Source of the DNA: Nostoc sp. FACHB-973
Lineage (GTDB): Bacteria > Cyanobacteriota > Cyanobacteriia > Cyanobacteriales > Nostocaceae
Direction: 5' to 3'
Assembly (NCBI RefSeq): GCF_014698115.1
Contig: NZ_JACJSJ010000007.1
Location: 80,547 to 144,546, forward strand
Length of the DNA stretch: 64,000 nt
Shown here: one piece after another, positions 25,916-33,700 of the stretch
How the letters are laid out: the number at the start of each line of letters is the position of its first letter
Position numbering within the stretch: the stretch's first letter is position 1
Notes under the pieces: model-generated
What the model saw: only the letters and a program-made list of their open reading frames with translations
Databases searched by the model: none
What the model was told of the DNA's origin: nothing
Program-made: the position numbers and the translations under genes

Positions 25916-26023
25916 TATAGGACTCATATTTGATTTTTGAAATACACGTAGGGTGCCCTGGGTCAGCCGTAACACACCCTACATATACTTAGATTTTTTC
26001 AAAAATCAAATCGGATTGCTATA
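25916..26023. repeat. TATAGGACTCATATTTGAT-ended element, copy 3
   Basis: This 108-base element has the same left end as the copies at 14082 and 15855, and the same right end (ATCAAATCGGATTGCTATA) as the first copy. Its core is a GTAGGGTG.../...CACACCCTAC inverted repeat. It lies 15 bases downstream of the precursor stop codon, so its stem could act as a transcript end for the precursor gene. Confidence 0.7.
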
Positions 26024-26037
26024 GAATTGCTATGTAT

Positions 26038-26184
26038 TTAGATATTTTCCCAATCTGAAGGCCACTTGATAGTCCAGATTGGGGGAGGGGAGGGAGGGGT
26101 ATCAGCAGGCGGTTGTGGAGGTTGTTGTTCCACCAAGAAGCGGGCAAAGAATGGTTTTGCTTGGATATCCAAATTTTTAGACAT
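26038..26184 (-). CDS. mdnA: Microviridin-like graspetide precursor peptide
   Basis: This 48-residue peptide is read directly from the sequence. The leader holds the microviridin recognition helix PFFARFL at residues 11-17, followed by VEQQ. A proline-rich linker (22-35) follows, and the core is TIKWPSDWENI (38-48), against the usual TxKxPSDWE(E/D)x. Thr38, Ser43, Asp44 and Glu46 match the residues that form the two lactones. Lys40 is present, but the final acidic lactam acceptor is Asn47. The ATG has a purine-rich AGAGAGA upstream. MvdD/MdnC-type ligase and ABC transporter genes follow on the same strand. Related peptides inhibit serine proteases; the target here is unknown. Confidence 0.92.
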   Translation of the reverse strand: MSKNLDIQAKPFFARFLVEQQPPQPPADTPPSPPPIWTIKWPSDWENI

Positions 26185-26212
26185 GAGATTCTCTCTATTA
26201 GTTGTTAGTATC

Positions 26213-26239
26213 GAGTACTTTTCAGTTATTTAATAACTG
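26213..26239 (-). promoter_or_regulatory. 27-base hairpin block upstream of the precursor
   Basis: The block ends 29 bases before the precursor ATG. It includes the hairpin CAGTTATTTAATAACTG, a 7-base stem with a 3-base loop. It recurs with two changes at 25363-25389. Its place between the broken and intact precursor genes fits a leader hairpin, operator or weak terminator. Which of these is not decidable from sequence. Confidence 0.4.
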
Positions 26240-26273
26240 CGACTCCCTTAGTTGCCAATGAAGCTAACTAGAT

Positions 26274-26408
26274 TTATATAGCTTCGCTAGGCCAGTTGTA
26301 AGTTTGGTAAGGAGCAGTATCAGACTGTTCAGTAACTTCTTGCTCTTACAAGAAACTAGCAAAGAATGGTACTGCTTCGAGGTTTGCTTTGACTATGTTT
26401 GTAGACAT
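26274..26408 (-). pseudogene. Second microviridin-like precursor, interrupted by a stop codon
   Basis: The frame from the ATG at 26408 has the leader motif PFFASFL at residues 14-20. A TAA (26346-26348) follows directly, where the intact peptide continues with Val-Glu-Gln. Beyond the stop the same frame reads EQEVTEQSDTAPYQ and a core-like TYNWPSEAI before a TAA at 26274. The core has Thr and Ser but Asn in place of Lys, Glu in place of Asp, and no later acidic residues. It is a decaying paralogue of the 26038-26184 gene. A short hairpin (ATTTCTC/GAGAAAT, 26413-26430) lies just before the start. Confidence 0.8.
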
Positions 26409-26477
26409 TGCTATTTCTCGAATGAGAAATATTTTTTACCAATTCAATATATACCACTAATTAAATATGCCTACAAG

Positions 26478-26527
26478 GACAGTTAACAAATAAATTAGAA
26501 GACAGTTAAGACATTTAAGACAGTTAA
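26478..26527 (-). promoter_or_regulatory. Direct-repeat cluster upstream of the precursor genes
   Basis: On the minus strand the 9-base unit CTTAACTGT recurs with a 9-base period: CTTAACTGT, CTTAAATGT, CTTAACTGT. A further GTTAACTGTC lies 14 bases on. On the plus strand the units are at 26519-26527, 26510-26518, 26501-26509 and 26478-26486. AAATAAATTAG also occurs twice. The cluster lies 70-120 bases upstream of the interrupted precursor and may bind a regulator. The period of 9 does not fit the 11-base Pho-box period. Confidence 0.4.
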
Positions 26528-26843
26528 GAAATAAATTAGGCATAGAGCCAAGATCCCGATACCCTTGGCGAAATATTACTTAACATAAAAATATACATAA
26601 AATTTACAAGTATGTAACAAACAATTAAGCACAAGAATGAAGAATTAGAGTTAAATCTTACACCTTGCGTACTGTAGTTTTCCTTTTCTCCTCTTTTTTG
26701 AGGTGTTGCCACTCCAATTCAATCGGGTTGATTTCCGAACAATATTTAGGTAAAAAGCGAGCGAGTATCACTCCCTCGCAATAGCAAAATCACCACAGCT
26801 TAGTTAATTTTCAATGTTGAAACTAAGCTGCGATCGCTTTGGG
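26528..26843. other. AT-rich intergenic stretch
   Basis: Between the direct repeats and the stop of the glycerophosphodiesterase protein there is AT-rich sequence with no supported gene. A GCGAGGGAGTG...CACTCCCTCGC-like pairing near 26758-26782 and an AGCTTAG/CTAAGCT pair near 26797-26832 could form transcript-end stems for the precursor side or the large gene. Confidence 0.4.
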
Positions 26844-29800
26844 CTAAACCGCACTAGCTGAGAAAACGAAGTCATTTGCTGTGAGGCTAGTCGATGTAAT
26901 TCCCAGCAATGAAGCCAACTCTGTATTTCCGACTTTCACCAGAGTATCACTACCCTGTTGCAATAGAGTTAAGGCACTAAATTGAGTGACGCCAATACCA
27001 CCAAGCCCGATTTTATCAATGGCGATCGCAAAATCACTAATGATGTTCTTGCTAGTTGGCAAACTCGCATTAGCAATCCAGAATTGGTCGATACCAGTAC
27101 CACCACTGAGGCGGTTGCCACCTTTTTCACCAGCAAATAAGACATCATCACCATCCCCACCAAACAAGGAGTCATTCAGATTTGAGAACAGGATGTCATC
27201 ACCAGAACCGCCATACAAACGGTTATTGCTACCTTCACTTCTGACGCTATCATTGCCTGAACCACCGAATGATAATTGGCGAGAACCTTCAATGACCGTG
27301 AGAGTATCAGCACCTGCGGCTCCAAATAAATTATTACTACCACCGGCTTCCACCACGGTAATCACATCATCACCATTACCACCATCAGCATTGGTGTTTT
27401 CAGCCGCGCCATTTTGACCAATAAATATCTCGTCGTCACCCTCTCCCCCAGATACTGAAGAGTCACTACCTACGAGTACAGTATCGTCACCTTTTCCGGC
27501 TTCGATTGTGTTACCTTCAGCACCTTCTACAAAGTCTGCACCATCCCCTGTGAATAAGGTTTGATTTGGCTCGGTAATAATATCATCACTGGTGGTGGAG
27601 CCAAAGTTAATTTCTTCAGCTTGGGGTTGACCTAAACCTGGAGCAAGATTGAGGGAATTCTCCAATTTCAGGAGAATAATTTCGTTGTTGTCGATGACTG
27701 GATTTTGAGGATCATTTCCAGGACGACCTGTTGAGAAGGGATAGTTGTTGTCATTGGCAACCAAAATGGTATTTTTGTCAACAACTAAAACATTTTCAAT
27801 TGTGACAAATGGGAAGTCGAAGGTGGTTTTGCCATCGCCGTTGAGGTCGTTGGGGTCTTGGATGTTCAATAAGTTGGCAATTTCTTGTTTAGCTACATAG
27901 CCATTAGAATCTGTTTTAGACAGGTCTATTTTGAAAATCTTTTTGAATTGAGCAGAAGCTCCTTGACCATTATCGCGCTCAATAACTAAGTACTCATTGT
28001 CATTAATGACTGCTAAATCCCCGATCGCATATCCAGGATTTTCTAGTTTGTAGTAGAGCTTTCTATCAGTATACTTGTGGCTGGCTAAATCAAATTCGTT
28101 GATCCGCAAAGCACCAGGAGTATCGCCTTGAACAGTACCCTCTAGCAGCATGTAGAGTTTGGTTTTGCTAGCGTTGATTGCTCCGCCTTCAAAACCTTTG
28201 GAACCTCCCAAGTTAGCAAAAGCGTCTCCTGAGAGAACATCGGGATTTTGTGGCGATCGCACTAAGTTATTCTGAGGATTACTCAAGAAATCCCGCACTT
28301 TATCCCCTGTGTCTGGGAAGTCTGTGAACAGTGCATCTACGCCTAATTGAAAGAACTGCTGAAATTCTAGTTCTGGATTACCTTTGTAATCTGCTGCTAG
28401 GTAGAGGTCTTCGTCACGGAAGGTGTAGGGATGCACCTCTAAACCTGCATTGTGAGCATCTTGAACTAAGGTCGTAGGAGCTAACAGCGTTCTGTCAGCT
28501 TCATTCACTACGCCGTCGTTGTTGATATCATCTGCCGAACCATCGTTATTTGCATCAGTACCTCTGACACTAACAATCATCCGTTTCCAAGGCCCAATAC
28601 CATCAGCATAAGTGGCAATTTCAGCCAAGCCTTGGGCAGTTCGTAAATCTCCATATGTGCGAGAGTCATTACTGACTTCCAAATCATAAGGCTGAGTTTC
28701 GATGAGGGTACCATTTAGCTGAATGCCGGCTGCGTCTAGAAGTTGGATGAGTGGGATATCTACACCTGCATTCGGCATAATGCGATCGTGTAGATCCTTG
28801 AGGTTACCGACTTCAAAGGACTGGATGAAAATGCGATCGGGATCGGTGAAATGCTCAGCTTTGAGTGTGTCAATTAGTATTTCACTGATGTTTCTATTAA
28901 TCTTCTGTGTGGTGCCTACATAGGTCGCTTCTTGGGCGAAATAGGTCGGGTGCTTGGTTTCAGGATAAATACCGATTTTTTTACCAGTCTCGGCTTCTAC
29001 CTCTTTCACCAAATCGATGATTTCGGCTAGGGTAGGAATCTCAAATTCACCATTAAAAGATTGATCGCGGAAAGGGAGACGCTGTATGGCTTTTAAACTC
29101 TTGATTTCTTCGAGAGTAAAATCTTCAGCAAACCAACCTGTGATTGGAGTTCCATCGAGGCTGACTGTTTTCTTGCGATCGGCAAACTGTGGATATTTGG
29201 TAATATCGTAAACGTCTGTGGTTGTATTGCTGAAATTGACACTACCATCAGCATTCAAAATTGCCAAAGCAGGTTCATGGCGAGCAATTAACACACCATC
29301 TTTTGTAACTACTAAATCAGGCTCAATAAAATCAGCGCCGTCTAAAATTGCTTGTTTGTAGGCTTCTAGAGTATGTTCTGGAAGCTTTCCACTAGCACCT
29401 CTATGACCGATAACTAATGGTGCTTTTCCATCTAGGGTTTTGAATTGGTCAGGTGTAGCAATGGGAGCTTCTAATAATTTACCAGTGGCATCAAAATGTA
29501 GCAGGTAAGGGCCAAATTCTTCTCCCACCCAGATTGTCCCGTCTTTGTCAAAGACAAATGACTCCACATCAAAATCGGCACCAGTTAGTAATCTATCGGT
29601 AGTGCCTTCATTAACTATTTGGAAAGAAATTTTGTTGTTAGGGTCAGACAGTTGAATGTAATCTAAAATTTTAACAGTGGCATCGCCATTTTCTATTCCC
29701 TTAAAATTGGGGTCTAAACGATGAATACGTAACAAAAAATCTTCACTATTATCTTTGCTACCGTAACCATTATCTGAGAGGAAATAGAGAGAGTTGCTGT

Positions 29801-29948
29801 TAGCAAACTGTACACCGCTAAAGCCTTGTATTGGTTGTCCTGGAAAAGGCCCGGTTCTACCATTTCCGGAAATTTCCTCACCAGAAACCGGCCCATCACC
29901 ATAGGTATCAGCGGGTAAAGAGGCAAAACCTACTAATTCAATTGCCAT
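26844..29948 (-). CDS. RTX-tagged glycerophosphodiester phosphodiesterase with phytase-like domain
   Basis: This 1034-residue protein is predicted to release phosphate esters outside the cell. Residues 1-150 are the first part of an esterase-like phytase domain ([20 protein letters not shown]). A GDPD domain is inserted at about 165-570, with catalytic patterns [26 protein letters not shown] and ARHEP. The phytase-like domain then resumes ([31 protein letters not shown]; about 590-770). The last 240 residues are RTX repeats ([20 protein letters not shown]) with a final [13 protein letters not shown] tail, indicating type I secretion. It lies next to two other RTX-tagged phosphate-releasing enzymes on the same strand. 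Confidence 0.85.
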   Translation of the reverse strand: MAIELVGFASLPADTYGDGPVSGEEISGNGRTGPFPGQPIQGFSGVQFANSNSLYFLSDNGYGSKDNSEDFLLRIHRLDPNFKGIENGDATVKILDYIQLSDPNNKISFQIVNEGTTDRLLTGADFDVESFVFDKDGTIWVGEEFGPYLLHFDATGKLLEAPIATPDQFKTLDGKAPLVIGHRGASGKLPEHTLEAYKQAILDGADFIEPDLVVTKDGVLIARHEPALAILNADGSVNFSNTTTDVYDITKYPQFADRKKTVSLDGTPITGWFAEDFTLEEIKSLKAIQRLPFRDQSFNGEFEIPTLAEIIDLVKEVEAETGKKIGIYPETKHPTYFAQEATYVGTTQKINRNISEILIDTLKAEHFTDPDRIFIQSFEVGNLKDLHDRIMPNAGVDIPLIQLLDAAGIQLNGTLIETQPYDLEVSNDSRTYGDLRTAQGLAEIATYADGIGPWKRMIVSVRGTDANNDGSADDINNDGVVNEADRTLLAPTTLVQDAHNAGLEVHPYTFRDEDLYLAADYKGNPELEFQQFFQLGVDALFTDFPDTGDKVRDFLSNPQNNLVRSPQNPDVLSGDAFANLGGSKGFEGGAINASKTKLYMLLEGTVQGDTPGALRINEFDLASHKYTDRKLYYKLENPGYAIGDLAVINDNEYLVIERDNGQGASAQFKKIFKIDLSKTDSNGYVAKQEIANLLNIQDPNDLNGDGKTTFDFPFVTIENVLVVDKNTILVANDNNYPFSTGRPGNDPQNPVIDNNEIILLKLENSLNLAPGLGQPQAEEINFGSTTSDDIITEPNQTLFTGDGADFVEGAEGNTIEAGKGDDTVLVGSDSSVSGGEGDDEIFIGQNGAAENTNADGGNGDDVITVVEAGGSNNLFGAAGADTLTVIEGSRQLSFGGSGNDSVRSEGSNNRLYGGSGDDILFSNLNDSLFGGDGDDVLFAGEKGGNRLSGGTGIDQFWIANASLPTSKNIISDFAIAIDKIGLGGIGVTQFSALTLLQQGSDTLVKVGNTELASLLGITSTSLTANDFVFSASAV

Positions 29949-30778
29949 AATTTAGAATGTTTTTTGGGTGTTTGGTTTGAGAGCGATCGCCAACTGGCTA
30001 TGCAAGTTCTCTAATTGCATGACTTGTGACAAAAATCAATCATATTCTCAAGCTAGAAACCGGAATTACGGGTAAATTTCAGAGTGAAAAGCATATAATT
30101 TGGCAAATCCGTTAAGTCCGATTTCGTCGGTAACACAAGAATACATTTACAAAAAATGTATCTGCTCAAAGTTATCGCAAGCTTGAGTCATGATAATGCT
30201 ATGTCAACTACTAATCTGTGTTAGTGACTCAGGGTGTAAAACACTTAAATTCTGAGTTGAAGTTTGTTGATAGTAGTTACGAGAGAACTTAGCTAACCTT
30301 TAAAGATGTTTTCATCAAAAGATTAAGAAAAGAATAAATGAAGCAGAAGAAATGATTAAAATCGACTCATACCAATTCAAACAATAGACCTCTTACAAAA
30401 CTTCTCTAACACCCCACCCCCAGCCCCTCCCCGCAGGCGGGGAGGGGAGACTTTGACGTAAGTCAAAGGCGGGGTGGGGTTCTTTTTTTGATTTATGCAA
30501 GAAGTCTATTTTTTTGTCTCACGCAGAGGCGCAGAGAAGAGAACGCAAAGAAAGACTTGTGCAAGAGGTCTAATCTTTGAAACACATCGATCATCTGTAG
30601 GGGCGGACAGCTGTGCGCCCCTACCCAGTTTATTTATCACATTCTTTTTTCAAATTTGTATTAGATCAAAAAAATAATATTTGTGAAAATCTGTCAAATT
30701 TAACATCCCCAACTTCTTTAAGAAGTCGGGGATCTTATTGTTGAGGAATTCGGATTAGGATTATGCTAGGTTGACCAA
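29949..30778. other. Intergenic region between two RTX enzymes
   Basis: This 830-base region has no supported gene. It contains a weak Pho-box-like triple at 30298-30327 (minus strand CTTAATCT, GATGAAAA, CTTTAAAG with 3-base gaps) upstream of the glycerophosphodiesterase gene, the 124-base element at 30385-30508, and a solo GCAAGAGGTCTA end near 30560. It also holds a GTAGGGGCG...CGCCCCTAC palindrome at 30597-30624 and a CCCCGACTTCTT-type stem near 30706-30735, which could end the transcript of the 1818-residue gene. Confidence 0.45.
30385..30508. repeat. TAGACCTYTTGCA-ended element, copy 2 (124 bases)
   Basis: Same length as and inverted relative to the element at 21757-21880. It has ends TAGACCTCTTACAAAA and TTATGCAAGAAGTCTA and the same GC-rich internal palindrome. 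It lies between the two RTX enzyme genes. Confidence 0.75.
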
Positions 30779-33700
30779 TTAAACTACAACACTAGCCGAG
30801 AAGACAAAATCATTGGCTGTAAGGCTAGTTGAGGTAATTCCAACTAATAAAGCTAACTCTGTATTTGCGATTTTCACCAAAGTATTACTACCTTGTTGCA
30901 ATAAAGTTAAACCACTAAATTCAGTAACACCAATACCACCAAGCCCAATTTTATCAATGCCAATTGTCAAATCACTAACGATGTTCTTGCTAGTTGGCAG
31001 ACTGGCATTAGCAATCCAAAACTGGTCGATACCACTACCACCACTGAGGCGGTTACCACCTTTTTCACCAGCAAATAGCACGTCATCTCCATCCCCACCA
31101 AACAAGGAGTCATTCAGATTTGAGAATAGGATGTCATCACCAGAACCGCCATACAAACGGTTACTACTGCTGTTACTAGTGAGGCTGTCATTACCATCTC
31201 CACCGAATAAAAATTGGCGAGAACCTTCAATGACTGTAAGAGTATCATCACCAGCAGCTCCAAATAAATTATTACTACCATCGGCTTCCACCACGGTAAT
31301 CACATCATCACCATCGCCACCATCGGCATTGGTATTTTTAGCCGCGCCATTTTGACCAATAAATATTTGGTCGTCACCCTCTCCCCCCGACACTGAAGAG
31401 TCACTACCTACGAGTACGGTATCGTCACCGTTTCCAGTTTCGATTGTGTTACCTTCAGTACCTTCTACAAAATCTGCACCATCACCTGTGAAAAATGTTT
31501 GTCCTGGTTCGAGTGTCACATCATCGCTGTTGGTAGAACCAAAACTGTCTGGGAAAGGAGGCTCTACAGTTGTCAAGTTATTAGGTAGTTCCAAAATACC
31601 CAATTTCTCAGCAGGAGTATTACCCGTAACGTTGAAGTCATTATCGTTAATCAAAGCTAAGGTGTTGGGTGCTACCAGCGCCAAACCTTCTAATTTTTCC
31701 ACCCCGGTGTAACCCAACTGTGCAGCATTAACAATCAAACTTTTGGTCACAGGGGTAATATTGGCAGCAGTTAATTCCGCAAGAGTCAATTGTTCAATAG
31801 TCTTACCAACTGGCAAGTTAAAATTAACAGGATTGTTGATGTTGGTCGCCCCGGCTAAATCAATTTGGTAAATTAATTTATTGCCAGCAGATGTACCATT
31901 GTCATCTCGCTCAACTACTGCAAATTTGCCCTTACCCAAGGAAACTGCATCGCCAATCTTATCAGTTGCCGGTAGACCTTCTAAGCGATATAAATACTCT
32001 CCTGTTACCTGTTTGGTGACAATATCAAACTCCAAAATTCGCAGGTTGAGAGAAGCTTTGGAGGTTGCGTCATTAGCGACATCCGGATTATCAATTGGAC
32101 TCTGAATGAAGGCATATAATTTATTACCTTCCAATGCCACAGCTTCAAATCCCCGGTTATTGCGGCGTTGGGCATAAACCGCAGGCAATACCTCAGTACC
32201 AAAAGTTCCGGCTGGTTGGTCTGGGTTGGGTGCAGTGGCAGTTCCTTGAGGGATAAAGCGCTCAATCAGCTTACCATTACTATCAAAGTGGTAAATGGCG
32301 GGACGATATTCATCCACCATCCAATAATCGCCATTTTTGGCAATTACAATTCCCTCTAAGTCTGCACCCAAAGGATCGTTAGCTAAAACATTGTTGTCTA
32401 AGTCTACGGCAATTTCATCTGTGTAGGCTAAACCGTTTCCTACAGCTTGCAGGTTAGGTAGTCCCGTTAATGGCGTCGTTCCATCTTGGCGGAATAATCC
32501 TGTTCTCTTGGTGATGGTGATTTCGCCTGTGGTACGGTTGAGTTCAAAACTGACTATTTCTGGCTGGAAGTCGGGTAAGAAAAATGGTCTTTTGACACCA
32601 TCAGGTTCTCCATTGGGTCCCCTATCTGTGTGGGTGACAAACTTCAAGTTGCCATTTGCTGCCACGCCTTGGAAATACAACCCAGAAAAACCACCCAAGA
32701 AAATATCTTCACCCTTGGAGGTTGTACCTAACTTGGGTAAATTTTCAAATTCATAAATCGTCAGCTTGGGTTGAGCAACGGGATTGCGGGGATCGTAACT
32801 AGTGGTATCGATAGTTAAAGGATTGGGCAAGGCGTTAGCAATATTTTCCCACGGCACCAGCTTGAAATTAGAACTGATATTTTCTTCTTCACCTTCATCG
32901 CTAACTATTGTCCCAGGTTCATTGGAGCCATCTTGGGTGACAAATAAACCAAATGGGAAGTTAGGCCCCAGTGGGACGTTAATGACATCTGCACCGTCTG
33001 ACTCTTGTACACTGTCAATTGTCCCGTTGTTACCAACGGCAAAATTACCCACGTATTCGTTATTACCTTCACGGGTGTAGGCAACAAAGGTGTTATCGCC
33101 TTGGCTGGATGCTAGTAAGTAGCCTGTGCCATTTTTACCGTAATAAATGGTCAGCCCTTCTACATCGTTAGTGAGGTGAGTACCGCCCAAGTCTTTAACT
33201 TTGTCAATTAACTTGCCAGTGGTGCCACCGTTTGGTTCTGCTTGGAACTTCCAAATACCAATATCTTCCTGTCCAATGTAGAGGAAGCCAGTTTCCTGGT
33301 CTACCACCATACCTTCAGTTTGGGGTTCACGTTCGCCCTTGGCGTTGGCGCAGCCATCGCCAATTGTCGGTACAGTAAATTCTCGTACTCGTTCAATACC
33401 AATTTTGCCATTACCTTTGTCAATCAGTTTATACTGAGCCACATCTCCAGTTTCCCGGCGATTGACAAAGACGTAGTAATCATTGGTGATGGGACTCCGG
33501 TACAATGCCAACCCGTAAGCACTGCGAGAAGATGAGGAATAAGGTTCTGCAAAAGGTAGCCCTTGGAAAAGAGTCCCGATACTGCTGTCGGTAATGTTTT
33601 CTAGGTATTGTCCAGGGGTGGTGGGGTTGGGATTAATTTTGAAAATTGCTAGTTTATCATTTTGGCGATCGCTAGCTACCGCAATATCTATCGATTGATT

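Larger units (their letters stand above)
25027..26037. other. Repeat-rich spacer between precursor and ligase
   Basis: One kilobase without a supported gene separates the precursor peptide from its ligase. It contains an AGGGACTTCC-ended element, a 27-base hairpin block, the right 62-base inverted repeat, AGAATTC and TAGCG-type repeats up to about 25680, a TGACTAA inverted pair near 25727-25760, and the third TATAGGACTC element at 25916-26023. The ligase probably needs its own promoter near 25030-25140, or a very long leader from the precursor gene. Confidence 0.5.

Noticed and set aside
30813..31355. 180-codon plus-strand frame
   Set aside because: It is antisense to the RTX repeats of the giant protein, a common shadow of regular Gly/Asp codons.
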